DNA of 64,000 nt from Betaproteobacteria bacterium HGW-Betaproteobacteria-7 (GCA_002840765.1 PHCE01000001.1:1-64000), one strand, 5' to 3'; positions 37,493 through 47,124 are shown, counted from the stretch's first letter. Numbers and translations: made by a program. Notes: generated by a model not told the origin, from the sequence alone.

Positions 37493-37732
37493 ATGTATAC
37501 CGAGACCTCGAAGCTGCACTCCGATGAAACACATGAACAATTCATCCGTCGCGCCAGCGGATTTTTTCCTGAAGATCGCGTCCGTGACTGGTCGCGTATT
37601 GAGCGCGCCGTGTTCAACCATTTGATGGGACGATTGATCCATGAGCACAGCTACGCATCGATCACCGACGCGATGCTCACCCGCTGCCGGGATGATATGC
37701 ACGAAATTGTCCGCCGATGCCACACCGGATGA
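37493..37732 (+). CDS. Hypothetical protein, 79 residues
   Basis: The ATG at 37493 is preceded by a near-perfect AAAGGAGGA Shine-Dalgarno sequence, so the gene is real although short. The sequence HEQFIRRASGFFPEDRVRDWSRIERAVFNHLMGRLIHEHSYASITDAMLTRCRDDMHEIVRR is charged and helical, with no signal peptide. I do not recognise it. It lies between the phasin and the diguanylate cyclase, in the same direction, and may be cotranscribed with the latter. Confidence 0.7.
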   Translation: MYTETSKLHSDETHEQFIRRASGFFPEDRVRDWSRIERAVFNHLMGRLIHEHSYASITDAMLTRCRDDMHEIVRRCHTG

Positions 37733-37816
37733 GCCGTGCCTGACTCGTACCAAGTGGCTTCGCAGACCATCCAGACCGGGCACCTCGGTGCGACCGGGCG
37801 GTGGCCGGAGAGCCGC

Positions 37817-39202
37817 ATGGACCGGGAAATAGACCCGCCCAGCCGGGAAGAACTGCTGCTGCAGAACAACAAGCTGCGTCTGGCCCTGGTCGAGCAGGAA
37901 ACGGCACGGCGCCACTATGCCCGGCTCTTTGAACAGGCGCCGGTCGGTTACCTGACGCTTGATGGCGAGGGATCAATCCTGCAGGCCAACGGCACGGCCA
38001 CCAACCTGCTCGGCCGGCCGTTCGGCGAACTGGCCGGCCGGCCATTGGAGCGTTTTATTCATGACCAAGACCGGGGGCTGTTTTGCCGACATTTCGCCGA
38101 GCTGCCCAGTGCCACGACACCCCGCCATTGCGAGTTGCGCATGGAAAATATTGACCAGACTGTCTTCTGGGTCCAGTTGCGCTACACCGGCAAGGCGAGG
38201 GGCGACGACGAGGCGCTGTGTCTGGTCACCTTCGGTGACATCACGGCAAGCAAGCAAGCCGAACAGGCGCTGCAGGAGCAGAAGGATTTCTTCCACCTGA
38301 TCGCCGAAAACCTCTCAGATTTCATAGCCGTCCTCGATCTGGACGGCCGGCGACTCTACAACAGCCCTTCCTACCGGCAGCTGTTCGGCGCAGACCGGAA
38401 TGTGCACGACACCGACTCCTTCGCCGAAATCCATCCCGATGATCGCGAGTATGTCCGCCAGGTGTTTCGCGAAACGGTGCTGACTGGCCGGGGCCAACGG
38501 ATCGAATACCGTTTCATGACCGTGGAGGGCGAGACGCGCGAGATGGAATCGCGCGGTAGCGTGATCAAGGATGAACAGGGTCACGTCGTCCGCGTCGTCG
38601 TCGTTTCGCAGGACATCACCGAACGCAAGCGCCTGCAGGAGCAGGTCCGGCAGATGGCCTTCCACGATCCGCTGACCGGACTGCCCAACCGTCGCCTGTT
38701 TGATGACCGCTTCAACCTGACGATGGCGGCAACGACCCGAAGCAACGAATTCGGCGCGCTGATCTTCATCGATCTGGACAATTTCAAGCTACTCAACGAT
38801 AGCCATGGCCATGATATCGGCGACCAGTTGCTGGTCGAGACGGCCAATCGGCTGAAGCATGGCGTCCGCGAAATGGACACGGTAGCGCGCTTCGGCGGCG
38901 ACGAGTTCGTCGTCATGCTCGGCCAGCTCGACATCGAGCGCAGGAGTTCGCTGGCCCAGGCGCGGATGATCGCCAACAAGCTTTGTCAGGCCCTGGCCGA
39001 ACCTTACCGGTTGACCGTCGGCCAGCCTGGCAGTAGCGGCAGCAGGAGCTTCGACTACTGCTGCACCGCCAGCATCGGCGTGTCCTTGTTCAATCAGCAC
39101 GATACCAGCCAGTGCAAGATACTCAAGCGAGCCGATGCGGCGATGTATCAGGCCAAGAGTTTGGGCGGTAATCAGGTCCGCTTCTGTCGCTGCCGCGGGT
39201 AA
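37817..39202 (+). CDS. PAS-PAS-GGDEF diguanylate cyclase
   Basis: This 461-residue cytoplasmic enzyme would make cyclic di-GMP. Two PAS domains (HYARLFEQAPVGYLTLDGEGSILQANGTA and FHLIAENLSDFIAVLDLDGRRLYNSPSYRQLFG) precede the GGDEF domain (FHDPLTGLPNRRLFDDRF, IDLDNFKLLNDSHGHDIGDQLL and the active site RFGGDEFVVML). ATG 37817 has GGAGAG upstream; an earlier GTG at 37736, 3 bp after the previous stop, is possible and adds 27 residues. No EAL domain is present. No inhibitory RxxD site was seen in the expected position. Confidence 0.9.
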   Translation: MDREIDPPSREELLLQNNKLRLALVEQETARRHYARLFEQAPVGYLTLDGEGSILQANGTATNLLGRPFGELAGRPLERFIHDQDRGLFCRHFAELPSATTPRHCELRMENIDQTVFWVQLRYTGKARGDDEALCLVTFGDITASKQAEQALQEQKDFFHLIAENLSDFIAVLDLDGRRLYNSPSYRQLFGADRNVHDTDSFAEIHPDDREYVRQVFRETVLTGRGQRIEYRFMTVEGETREMESRGSVIKDEQGHVVRVVVVSQDITERKRLQEQVRQMAFHDPLTGLPNRRLFDDRFNLTMAATTRSNEFGALIFIDLDNFKLLNDSHGHDIGDQLLVETANRLKHGVREMDTVARFGGDEFVVMLGQLDIERRSSLAQARMIANKLCQALAEPYRLTVGQPGSSGSRSFDYCCTASIGVSLFNQHDTSQCKILKRADAAMYQAKSLGGNQVRFCRCRG

Positions 39203-39241
39203 GCGAAAGGCGCCATTAAGGCATAGGGCAGGCGAAACCGC

Positions 39242-42200
39242 TCAGTGAAAATCCCGGCTCGTCGTTTCCAGACGCCCCAGCCAGGCCGACAGGTCGACCA
39301 AACGCTGGGCGACCAGATGCACCACCTGCCCTTCCTTCTGTAGCTGACCGTAAACGCCGAGCAGCGTGGCGCCGAGCAGTTCCTGCCGCTGTTTGTCGAC
39401 CAGCCACGGTTTGACGACGATGTTGGTCCAGCCCGTTTCATCCTCCAGCGTGACGAAGACGATGCCGGTCGCCGTGCCTGGCCGCTGGCGGCCAGTGACG
39501 ATGCCGGCGACGCGGACCAGCGCCCGATCGCCGCATTGTTCCAGTTCGCCGGCAGTAAGGAAGCGCCGTGCCCTCAGACGTTGGCGCAGCAACAACAGCG
39601 GATGGCGGCGCAGCGTATGGCCGAGACGCTGGTAGTCGGCGACCAGGTTTTCACCCTCGCTGGGTGCGGCCAGCACCGCCGGTGTTTCCGGTGCGGCTAT
39701 GCCGGCGAACAGGTCGCCTTGGCGCGGTGCCGCAACGCTGGCCGCCCAGGCCGCCTGGCGGCGGTGGCCGGCGAGGCTCTTCAGCGCGTCGGCAGCGGCC
39801 AGCAGGTCGAGGTCGCGGCGGTTGAGGCGGCTGCGCGCAGCGAGATCGGCGACATCGGCAAACGGCGCGTCGTGACGGGCATTGGCAACGCGTTCGCCGG
39901 CCTCCCGTCCCAATCCCTTGATCTCGCGCAGGCCGAGGCGAACCGCGCCGTTTTCATCGACATGGCTCTCCCAGTCGCTGGCCGCGACGTCGGCGGGATG
40001 GACGACGACAGCATGGCGCCGGGCATCCTGGATCAGCATCGATGGCGAGTAGAAGCCCATCGGTTGGCTGTTCAGCAAGCCGCAGAGAAAAGCCGCCGGA
40101 TGATGGCACTTGACCCAGGCCGAGGCATAAACCAGCAGCGCAAAGCTGGCGGCGTGCGACTCGGGGAAACCGTATTCGCCGAAGCCCTGGATCTGGGCGA
40201 CGATACGCTCGATAAAATCGGCCGGCACGTCGTTCCTCGCCATGCCGGCGCGCAACTTGTCCTGGTAGCGGGCGAGCGTGCCCTTGCGCCGCCAGGCAGC
40301 CATCGCCCGGCGCAGTTCGTCAGCCTCGCCGGGCGTGAAGCTGGCGGCGACGATGGCCAGTTGCATGACCTGTTCCTGGAAGATCGGCACACCGCAGGTG
40401 CGCGCCAGCACCGCGTCGATAGCCGGCGTGATGCGCTCGACCGGCTCTTTACCCTGGCGCCGCTTCAGGTAGGGATGGACCATGTCACCCTGGATCGGCC
40501 CCGGGCGCACCAGCGAAACCTCGATTACCAGATCGTAGTAATTGCGCGGCTTGAGGCGCGGCAACATGCTCATCTGCGCCCGCGACTCGACCTGGAAAAC
40601 GCCCATGCTGTCGGCGCGGCAGAGCATGTCATAGGTGGCCACGTCGCCTTCCGGGATTGCGCTCAATGGCAGCGGGCGACCGCGCTCGTCCGAAATAATC
40701 GCCAGCATCCGGCGCAGCGCTGACAGCATGCCGAGCGCCAGCACATCGACCTTCATCAGGCCGACCGCATCGAGGTCGTCCTTGTCCCACTGGATCACCG
40801 TACGTTCGGCCATCGCCGTGTTCTCGACCGGCACCAGCCGCGCCAGCGGCCCGCGCGACATGACGAAGCCGCCGACGTGCTGGGTCAGGTGGCGGGGAAA
40901 TCCGCGCAGCTGTTCGGCCAGCCACAGCCACTTGGCGACGCGCGGCGATTGCGGGTCCAGCCCCTGCTCGGCGAAGCGCTCCGGCATCTGCTCGCGCTTG
41001 TCCCACCAGGCCAGCGACGCGGTCAATGCTTCGATGCGGGCAAGGTCGAAACCAAGCGCCCGGCCGGCATCGCGCAGCGCGCCCTTGGTCCGGTAAGTGA
41101 TCACGGCAGCAGCCAGCGCCGTACGCTCGCGGCCATATTTGCCATAGATGTAGGCGATGACCTCGTCGCGCCGTTCGTGCTCGAAATCAACGTCGATATC
41201 CGGCGGCTCGCCGCGCTCCTTGGAAACGAAACGCTCGAACAGCATCGCCGCACGCGCCGGGTCGACCTCGGTAATGCCCAGGGCAAAACACACCGTCGAA
41301 TTCGCCGCCGACCCGCGCCCCTGGCACAGGATGCCGACGCTGCGGGCAAAACAAACGATGTCGTAGACAGTCAGAAAATACGCCTCGTAGGCCAGCTCGG
41401 CGATCAGCCGCAACTCGTGCTCGATGCGCTCGCGCACGGCCGCCGGCTCGCCCTGCGGATAACGGCGCTTCAACCCGGCTTCGGTTTCGTGGCGCAACCA
41501 GGACTTTGGCGTCTGACCAGCCGGTGCGATTTCCTCCGGATACTCGTAACGCAGCTCATCGAGCGAAAACGTGCACAGCGCCGCGATGCGTAGCGTCTCA
41601 GTGAGCAACTCGGGCGGATACAGGCGGGAAAGACGCAAGCGCGAACGCAAATGCCGCTCGCCGTTCGGAAACAGCGCATGCCCCGCCTCGAACACCGAAA
41701 TTTTCAGGCGCAGCGCGGTCAGCACATCCTGCACCGGTCGCCGCGCCCGCACATGCATATGCACATCGCCAGCTGCCACCAGCGGCAGCCCGCAAGCCGC
41801 GCCCAGCACCTGCAACTCTGTCAGCCGTGCCGCATCGTCCGGCCCGGCGTGCAGTTCGACAGCGATCCACAGGCGCCCGGGAAAACACCCGGCCAGCCAG
41901 CGCCCATCATCAACCGATAGCACCGCGCCCGGCACCCACAGCACCAGGCAATCCGGCACCGCACCACTCGGCGAAACGGGGTTGAAATCGTGACGCTGCA
42001 GGGTATAAGCACCCTTCTCCGCTCGCCGCCGCGCCAGCGTGATCAAGGCCGAAAGATTCCCGTAGCCCTCCCGGTTCTGCGCCAGAAACACCAGCTTCAG
42101 CCCGTCGACCGTGCGCATCTCGCTGCCGATCAGCAGGCGCGGCGTTTTTTGCGGATTTTCCAGCGCCCGAAAAGCCTGATGCGCCCGCACCACGCCGGCC

Positions 42201-42394
42201 AGCGAACACTCGTCGGTCAACGCCAGCGCCGCATACCCCTGCCCCGCCGCCTGCCCCGCCAGCTCCTCCGGATGCGAGGCACCACGCAGGAAACTGAAGT
42301 TGGAGAGGCAATGCAGCTCGGCGTATTCGGGGAGCGCGAGGGATTTGGAGAGGGTGGTTTTCAGGGCAAAACAACTGTGTTTACGTACAGCCAT
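39242..42394 (-). CDS. dnaE2: Error-prone DNA polymerase DnaE2/ImuC
   Basis: This is a 1,050-residue C-family polymerase. The N-terminal PHP domain is recognised by YAELHCLSNFSFLRGASHPEEL and ALTDECSLAGVVRAH; the polymerase palm has GRGSAANSTVCFALGITEVDP and PDIDVDFEHERRDEVI, and the C-terminal OB fold reads ALVRVAGIVTGRQRPGTATGIVFVTLEDETG. It works with ImuA and ImuB in SOS mutagenesis. The only ATG is at 42394; a LexA box overlaps codons 2-7, and a TATAAG just before the ATG would put the transcript start inside the frame, so the true start may be a non-ATG codon nearer LPEYAELHC (about residue 22). Confidence 0.94.
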   Translation of the reverse strand: MAVRKHSCFALKTTLSKSLALPEYAELHCLSNFSFLRGASHPEELAGQAAGQGYAALALTDECSLAGVVRAHQAFRALENPQKTPRLLIGSEMRTVDGLKLVFLAQNREGYGNLSALITLARRRAEKGAYTLQRHDFNPVSPSGAVPDCLVLWVPGAVLSVDDGRWLAGCFPGRLWIAVELHAGPDDAARLTELQVLGAACGLPLVAAGDVHMHVRARRPVQDVLTALRLKISVFEAGHALFPNGERHLRSRLRLSRLYPPELLTETLRIAALCTFSLDELRYEYPEEIAPAGQTPKSWLRHETEAGLKRRYPQGEPAAVRERIEHELRLIAELAYEAYFLTVYDIVCFARSVGILCQGRGSAANSTVCFALGITEVDPARAAMLFERFVSKERGEPPDIDVDFEHERRDEVIAYIYGKYGRERTALAAAVITYRTKGALRDAGRALGFDLARIEALTASLAWWDKREQMPERFAEQGLDPQSPRVAKWLWLAEQLRGFPRHLTQHVGGFVMSRGPLARLVPVENTAMAERTVIQWDKDDLDAVGLMKVDVLALGMLSALRRMLAIISDERGRPLPLSAIPEGDVATYDMLCRADSMGVFQVESRAQMSMLPRLKPRNYYDLVIEVSLVRPGPIQGDMVHPYLKRRQGKEPVERITPAIDAVLARTCGVPIFQEQVMQLAIVAASFTPGEADELRRAMAAWRRKGTLARYQDKLRAGMARNDVPADFIERIVAQIQGFGEYGFPESHAASFALLVYASAWVKCHHPAAFLCGLLNSQPMGFYSPSMLIQDARRHAVVVHPADVAASDWESHVDENGAVRLGLREIKGLGREAGERVANARHDAPFADVADLAARSRLNRRDLDLLAAADALKSLAGHRRQAAWAASVAAPRQGDLFAGIAAPETPAVLAAPSEGENLVADYQRLGHTLRRHPLLLLRQRLRARRFLTAGELEQCGDRALVRVAGIVTGRQRPGTATGIVFVTLEDETGWTNIVVKPWLVDKQRQELLGATLLGVYGQLQKEGQVVHLVAQRLVDLSAWLGRLETTSRDFH
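42375..42390 (-). promoter_or_regulatory. LexA (SOS) box of dnaE2
   Basis: CTGTGTTTACGTACAG keeps both CTGT and ACAG half-sites with the exact 8-bp spacing. It lies immediately inside the first codons of the open dnaE2 frame. Binding there would block transcription from a start point at or near the apparent ATG. Confidence 0.85.
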
Positions 42395-42568
42395 CTTATA
42401 TCACGCCCCAGGCACTGTAATGCCGGCAAACGAGGGTTACCGGGCAATCAACGCAGCTGTCACAGTGAATTGAGTGAAATCCGGATAAAATGACGTCCGA
42501 ATTTCTCAGGTTGGATAATTTTCACTTCGCATAGATCAATTTTCAACCCGTTGAGCGCTGAAGAGACC

Positions 42569-42976
42569 ATGAAAAAAGAAGACGCACGACAACACATCCA
42601 GCAACACCTTGAGCCAGGCGATTTTCTGGTCGGCTTTTTTCAAGCCATCCAGCCTTTCAAGTGGTGGTTGTTTCTGTTCATCGGGCCGTTGGCGGTATTA
42701 AGCATGAAATACTATTTCGTGGCCGTCACCCGGAAGGGCATCACCTTCCACCGGATCAACCTGATGGGAAAGTTCGCCGGGCAGGATACATTTGTTTTCA
42801 GCGACATCAAGAGTGTCAAGATCGGCAAGGGCATGCTGCAGCGACCGATGACCTTTCGTTTCAATAATGGCCGCAAGCTTCATCTGAAAGGCCAGCTAAA
42901 AGGTGTCGAGAAAGTGGCGAAGATCGATGCAGAAACGCAACGCTTCATCGAGGACAACGTCCGAACAGAAAAATGA
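42569..42976 (+). CDS. Hypothetical membrane protein with PH-like domain
   Basis: This 135-residue protein has one hydrophobic segment (FKWWLFLFIGPLAVLSMKYYFVAVT), after which KGITFHRINLMGKFAGQDTFVFSDIKSVKIGKGMLQRPMTFRFNNGRKLHLKG resembles the bacterial PH-domain (YokE/PHb3-like) core. The start is ATG 42569 with GAAGAGA upstream; a TTG at 42551 is also open. Its stop overlaps the rhomboid start (ATGA), so the two are translationally coupled. No function is assigned beyond a likely membrane association. Confidence 0.72.
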   Translation: MKKEDARQHIQQHLEPGDFLVGFFQAIQPFKWWLFLFIGPLAVLSMKYYFVAVTRKGITFHRINLMGKFAGQDTFVFSDIKSVKIGKGMLQRPMTFRFNNGRKLHLKGQLKGVEKVAKIDAETQRFIEDNVRTEK

Positions 42977-43656
42977 TCCTGTTCACAATTTGCTCACTGG
43001 CCTATTTGCTGACCCTGCTGTCGATCAGGCCAGCGCCCCTGAGCCTCAAGGCCGAAGTGCCAAGTTTCGGGCAGCATGCCATGAGTATTCGTGTTTCCCT
43101 GCTGCTCGGTCTGCTGTTGCTGGGAATCTTCATGGTGACCAGCAATTTCGGCTTCATCGAGGCCGATCCGGCCATCATTGACGGCTATGCCATGCGGGGT
43201 GGCTGGGTCCTGGAGCCACGCTCACCCCCGTTTGGCCTGACACATTGGCTGCTACACATCGATTTTCAACATTTACTGACCAATGTTGCTGGGCTGGGCT
43301 TGCTATCCATCTATGAACGCCGGGTCGGTGCACGGCGTTTTGTCGCTGTCCTGCTGGTGGCTTGCCTTGCTTCCGCCTTTTCTGTGTTTTTTTACCCCGC
43401 GTCTATCCGGCTTTGCGGCATTTCGGGTGGGTTATTTGGATTGGCTGCAGCATATTTTGTCGATGAACGCTCAATGACTACGAAAGACTGGCTGCTGGCC
43501 ATCGTGTATTTTGGCGTCATAGTTGGCCTGTTGACGCTCGATGGTAACTTGCGCAGTTCCAGCGCGAGGGCGGTGGATTTCCAAATCGATCATCTCGGGC
43601 ATTTCCTGGGTGCGCTGGGCGCTGTGGTTTATTGTCGTCTGCGTCCGTTGTCCTGA
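42973..43656 (+). CDS. Rhomboid family intramembrane serine protease
   Basis: This is a 227-residue, multi-helix membrane protein. The catalytic Ser is in CGISGGLFGLAAAYF (GxSG) and the His in DHLGHFLGALG; HLLTNVAGLGLLSIYE is the conserved H-x-x-x-N oxyanion-hole region. All catalytic residues are present, so it should be active. The short size and the wide loop after helix 1 (EADPAIIDGYAMRGGWVLEPRS) are within the range of small bacterial rhomboids. It lies, with the PH-like protein, on the opposite strand between imuB and dnaE2, and converges on imuB with an 8-bp gap. Confidence 0.88.
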   Translation: MILFTICSLAYLLTLLSIRPAPLSLKAEVPSFGQHAMSIRVSLLLGLLLLGIFMVTSNFGFIEADPAIIDGYAMRGGWVLEPRSPPFGLTHWLLHIDFQHLLTNVAGLGLLSIYERRVGARRFVAVLLVACLASAFSVFFYPASIRLCGISGGLFGLAAAYFVDERSMTTKDWLLAIVYFGVIVGLLTLDGNLRSSSARAVDFQIDHLGHFLGALGAVVYCRLRPLS

Positions 43657-43664
43657 ACGCTTGC

Positions 43665-45110
43665 TCAGGCAAACACCCCGTGCAAATACCAGCCCTGCGC
43701 GTCGCGAAAGATCCAGGCCCACTGCCCCTGTCCGTTGCGGGCAACGAAGTAGTCGCGGCGGATGTCGCCGGTGGCGTCGGGTTCGCCGCTGTCCCACCAG
43801 CCGCTTTCCAGGCGTTCGCCACGGGTCAGCAGTTGTAGCGGGCCGTGCCAGTGTGGGCCGTCGGCACGCTCGGCCAGCGGCTGCGGGGTTGGCAGCAGCC
43901 ATAGCGGATGCGATGCGCTGAATGTTGCCTCGGCTGATGACAGCTCCCGACCGGCGCCGGCGGCCAGCGGATCGCTGGCGACCGTAGCGCATTCCGGCCG
44001 GTAGTCGGCACGTAGCCCGAGCACCTGCACTGCCGCCTCGCCGAGTCGGGCACGCAGGCGTTCCAGGCAGGCCGCCGTGCCCTCGCCGGCCGTGGCTTCG
44101 GTGAACAACCGGCCGCTGTCGCCGGGCCGGGCGATCACCTCATCGGCCGTCAGGCGCAGGGCCTCGACCGGAGCTGGCAGCGTCAGCCGACCGAGATGCT
44201 CGCGCAGCAGGCGCAGCAGCCGGGCCTCGTCGGCGCAGGGTTCACCGAGGCGTAACGGCAGCACGCTGGTGCTGCCGTCGTCGTGCGTCAGCTGCAGGCT
44301 GCAGGCACGGACCAGCGACTGGCGGATGGTCAGCCAGCCAGCCAGTGCGGCGAACAGGCGCTGACCGGCGAAGGCCAGGCCTTCGGCATACTCGACGCGC
44401 GATGGCAGTTCGAGGGCAGCGGCGAACTGTTCGGGAAAAACAAAATAGCGCTGTGGATCGGGCACTTCGCCGCGAGCCCGCAGCAGGTCGTCAACCGGGC
44501 CGTGGCCGAGACGCTGGCGCAGGCCGGCCGCCGGCAACTGCATCAGATCGCCGAGGCGCGTGCAGCCGAAGGACTGCAGCCGGGCGACAGTTTCCGCCGG
44601 CCAACCGGGCACGGCGCAGGACAAGGGAACAAGCGCCGCCGGCAGTTCCACCACCGTATCGACGCTTTGTCGCGCGCCGGCCCGCGCCAGCCAGCGCGCC
44701 GCCAGTGGCGTTGGCGCCACCGCCCATTCGGTCGACCAGCCCTGTTCACCGCAGGCCGTCCGCACCGCCTCGACAATGGCCGCCACCCCGCCGAACAGGC
44801 GCAGGCAGCCGCCGATTTCGAGCAACAGGCCGTCTGGCGGCGCCAGACTAACGCTCGGCGTGAAGCGGCCGGCGGCACAGGCGAGATCGGCCAGCGCTCG
44901 CGCCTCTCGCCCCGGGTCGCGCTCGAAAACGCGTAGCCCCGGCGCCAAGCCAAGGGCCGTGGACAGCTTCTGGCCGCTACCGACGCCGGCGGCCGCCGCA
45001 CCCGGATCGCAGGCGAGGATGCGCCCGCGACCGACAACGGCGCTAGGCGACAGCCTTAACGGCAGGGCTTCCAGCGCGAACAGGGGAAAATGCAGGGCCA
45101 GCCACAACAC
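43665..45110 (-). CDS. imuB: ImuB, Y-family polymerase-like mutasome protein
   Basis: ImuB is the inactive Y-family polymerase that links ImuA and DnaE2 to the beta clamp in SOS mutagenesis. This 481-residue protein has [21 protein letters not shown] at the N-terminus and LLLEIGGCLRLFGG in place of the catalytic palm, and lacks the paired acidic catalytic residues of active Y-polymerases. The helix-hairpin-helix-like region is LQSFGCTRLGDLMQLPAAGLRQRLG. The start is GTG at 45110 with AAGGA upstream; it overlaps the imuA 3' end by 68 bp, an unusually long overlap. Confidence 0.92.
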   Translation of the reverse strand: MLWLALHFPLFALEALPLRLSPSAVVGRGRILACDPGAAAAGVGSGQKLSTALGLAPGLRVFERDPGREARALADLACAAGRFTPSVSLAPPDGLLLEIGGCLRLFGGVAAIVEAVRTACGEQGWSTEWAVAPTPLAARWLARAGARQSVDTVVELPAALVPLSCAVPGWPAETVARLQSFGCTRLGDLMQLPAAGLRQRLGHGPVDDLLRARGEVPDPQRYFVFPEQFAAALELPSRVEYAEGLAFAGQRLFAALAGWLTIRQSLVRACSLQLTHDDGSTSVLPLRLGEPCADEARLLRLLREHLGRLTLPAPVEALRLTADEVIARPGDSGRLFTEATAGEGTAACLERLRARLGEAAVQVLGLRADYRPECATVASDPLAAGAGRELSSAEATFSASHPLWLLPTPQPLAERADGPHWHGPLQLLTRGERLESGWWDSGEPDATGDIRRDYFVARNGQGQWAWIFRDAQGWYLHGVFA

Positions 45111-45750
45111 GCGAGTTCCTTCCCGGCCGGGGCACGGCCAGCGTCAGCGGCCGCGAGGCCGGCCGGCCGCGTCGTTTGAGGATGCGCAGCGACAAGCCGT
45201 CGGCGGCGGTTTCAAGAGCGATGCGCAGGGGCGCCGGCGACGGCGTCTGCGCGGCGCTGGCCGGGCGCCACAAGGCAGCGAACACCGGCCGCCCTTCGGC
45301 AGCGACCTGCAGGCGACGCAGCGCCCGGGCATCGATGTTGCGCTCCGGCCAGGCGAGCACGCCGGCAAAGCCGCCGCTGGCCAGCAATTGTTCGCAGCAC
45401 CAGGCAATCTGCCGGGAGGCGCGGACGACGACCAGCCTCTCCGGGCGCAATCCGGCTGCAACGCAGGCCGGTCCGTAGGGCAGCCAGGGCGGCGCCACCA
45501 GCGCCAGCCAGCCACCGGCGGCCGAGAGGCGGGCCAGCGCCGGCAGCAGCAGACTCATTTCGCCGATGCCGTCGCGCTCGACCAGCAGTTCGGTCAGCGT
45601 GCCCTGCGGCCAGCCGCCACCCGGCAGTTCGGCATCGAGTTCGGCATGGCCGCTGGGAATGGTGGCGGCCGGCAGCTCAGCCAACGCATCGCCGCGCCAG
45701 ATGTCGCCGCGGGCTAGTACCTCCGCCAGCGGCGACGGTAAGGCGTTCAT
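45043..45750 (-). CDS. imuA: ImuA, RecA-like mutasome protein
   Basis: This is a 235-residue SOS protein. [55 protein letters not shown] is the conserved ImuA/SulA-like (RecA-fold) region and [31 protein letters not shown] follows. It starts with ATG 45750 overlapping the lexA stop (ATGA) and runs 68 bp into imuB. ImuA promotes mutasome assembly, and in some bacteria modulates RecA. Confidence 0.92.
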   Translation of the reverse strand: MNALPSPLAEVLARGDIWRGDALAELPAATIPSGHAELDAELPGGGWPQGTLTELLVERDGIGEMSLLLPALARLSAAGGWLALVAPPWLPYGPACVAAGLRPERLVVVRASRQIAWCCEQLLASGGFAGVLAWPERNIDARALRRLQVAAEGRPVFAALWRPASAAQTPSPAPLRIALETAADGLSLRILKRRGRPASRPLTLAVPRPGRNSRVVAGPAFSPVRAGSPAVKAVA

Positions 45751-46352
45751 GACAGCTTCGAGACAGCTCCGCGAATCAGGCCGACGGCGATGCCCTCGAT
45801 GGCGAACTCGACCTCTTCCGGATTGACGACGATGGGTTGGAAATCCGGATTCTCGGCGATCAGGCGGATCTGTCCCTTGCTGCTGTCCAGGCGTTTGACG
45901 GTAACTTCCTCGTCGATCCGGGCGACGACGATCTGGCCGTCGCGCGCCTGGTTGGTCTTATGCACGGCGAGCAGATCGCCATCGAAGATGCCGACGTCGA
46001 TCATCGACAGGCCGCGCACCTTGAGCAGAAAATCGGCGCGCGGGCTGAACAGGCTGGCATCGAAGTTGTAGCGCCCCTGCACGTTCTCGACGGCAAGGAT
46101 GGGCGAGCCGGCAGCGACGCTGCCGATCAGCGGCAGGCCAAGTTGTTCAACTAGGCGGATGCCGCGCGCCGAGCCAGGCTCGAGGACGATGGCGCCCTTC
46201 TTGGCCAGGGCCTTGAGATGATCCTCGGCCGCATTGGGCGAGGCGAAGCCGAAGGCATGGGAAATCTCCATGCGCGTTGGCGGCGCACCGAGCATCTCCA
46301 GCGAATTTTTGATGAAATCGAGGATTTCCTGCTGACGCGGCGTGAGTTTCAT
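45747..46352 (-). CDS. lexA: SOS repressor LexA
   Basis: This is a 201-residue LexA. It has the N-terminal winged helix ([55 protein letters not shown]), the Ala-Gly cleavage site in [10 protein letters not shown], the catalytic Ser in [15 protein letters not shown] and Lys in TVKRL. ATG 46352 is preferred (GGAG upstream, family start); a GTG at 46367 adds 5 residues. As first gene of lexA-imuA-imuB it controls its own operon through the box at 46378-46393. Confidence 0.96.
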   Translation of the reverse strand: MKLTPRQQEILDFIKNSLEMLGAPPTRMEISHAFGFASPNAAEDHLKALAKKGAIVLEPGSARGIRLVEQLGLPLIGSVAAGSPILAVENVQGRYNFDASLFSPRADFLLKVRGLSMIDVGIFDGDLLAVHKTNQARDGQIVVARIDEEVTVKRLDSSKGQIRLIAENPDFQPIVVNPEEVEFAIEGIAVGLIRGAVSKLS

Positions 46353-46377
46353 GTGGTGCTCCACCAAGGACCGATAA

Positions 46378-46393
46378 CTGTATTTTTATACAG
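46378..46393 (-). promoter_or_regulatory. LexA (SOS) box of the lexA-imuA-imuB operon
   Basis: CTGTATTTTTATACAG is a perfect CTGT-N8-ACAG palindrome located 26 bp upstream of the lexA ATG. On the minus strand it contains a TATAAA that may be the -10 box, so LexA would occlude the promoter directly. Confidence 0.92.
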
Positions 46394-46422
46394 CCATCGG
46401 CTTTTGGCAAGCCCAAATCAAC

Positions 46423-47124
46423 TCAATTCAGCTTGTCCGGGTGGCCGCAGCACTGCTTGAATTTGCGCCCGCTGCCGCAGGGACAGGGGTCGTTGCGTCC
46501 GGTTTTTGGTTCGTCACGGCGCACGGAGGCGGTGGCACCAGCGCGTTTGTTGCGCCAGAAGTTGTACAGCGTCTGCACGATGACCGGCAGGTTGTCCTGG
46601 ATATCGGTCAGCAGGCGTTCTTCTTCCGCCGGCGAGAACCAGCGTTCGCCGCTTTTTTCAACATCTTCCTTGAGCATGCCGTTGAGCATGAACAGCGGTT
46701 CAAGCAGTTCCGACAGATCGTCCGCGTGCTTGCCGGCCAGTTCGTACCAGTCGCCGGCCAGACCGGCACCGAAGACGTAGGAATCGGCCCAGGCGGCGTA
46801 GTCGTATTCCTCGCAAGTCTCATCCAACGGATAGAGTACCGGGGCGACAGTATCGTCGGCCAGCAACGCGGCGGCGATGTCGTTGTTCAGGCGCATCAGC
46901 AATTCGATGGCTTCGCCGACAGCCGGATCGTTGGTGCCTTCCATGCCCTGGCCCAGGGCTTCCGGCAGCCAGACGCCGGGTGACACCGGTTCCGGTCCGC
47001 TGACAACGGCGCACAGCATCGCCTGGATTTCGTCGAGGCGCATCGCCTCATCGCCAAAGATTTCAGCTTCGAGCAATTCCTCCAGACGGTCGAGATCGCT
47101 ATCGGTAAGGGGGGTCGGGTTCAT
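46423..47124 (-). CDS. UPF0149 (YecA-like) protein with SEC-C zinc motif
   Basis: This 233-residue protein starts at ATG 47124. The N-terminal two thirds ([41 protein letters not shown]) is the UPF0149/YgfB-YecA helical domain. The last 20 residues, [19 protein letters not shown], are the SEC-C zinc-binding motif also found at the end of SecA. The role is not well defined. The ATG is preceded by a poor ribosome site; the open frame extends further upstream but overlaps msrB on the other strand and is rejected. Confidence 0.85.
   Translation of the reverse strand: MNPTPLTDSDLDRLEELLEAEIFGDEAMRLDEIQAMLCAVVSGPEPVSPGVWLPEALGQGMEGTNDPAVGEAIELLMRLNNDIAAALLADDTVAPVLYPLDETCEEYDYAAWADSYVFGAGLAGDWYELAGKHADDLSELLEPLFMLNGMLKEDVEKSGERWFSPAEEERLLTDIQDNLPVIVQTLYNFWRNKRAGATASVRRDEPKTGRNDPCPCGSGRKFKQCCGHPDKLN

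Noticed and set aside
44560..45717. A 385-codon plus-strand frame across imuA and imuB
   Set aside because: Translation is Arg/Pro/Ala/Ser-rich shadow sequence; both minus-strand genes are well supported.
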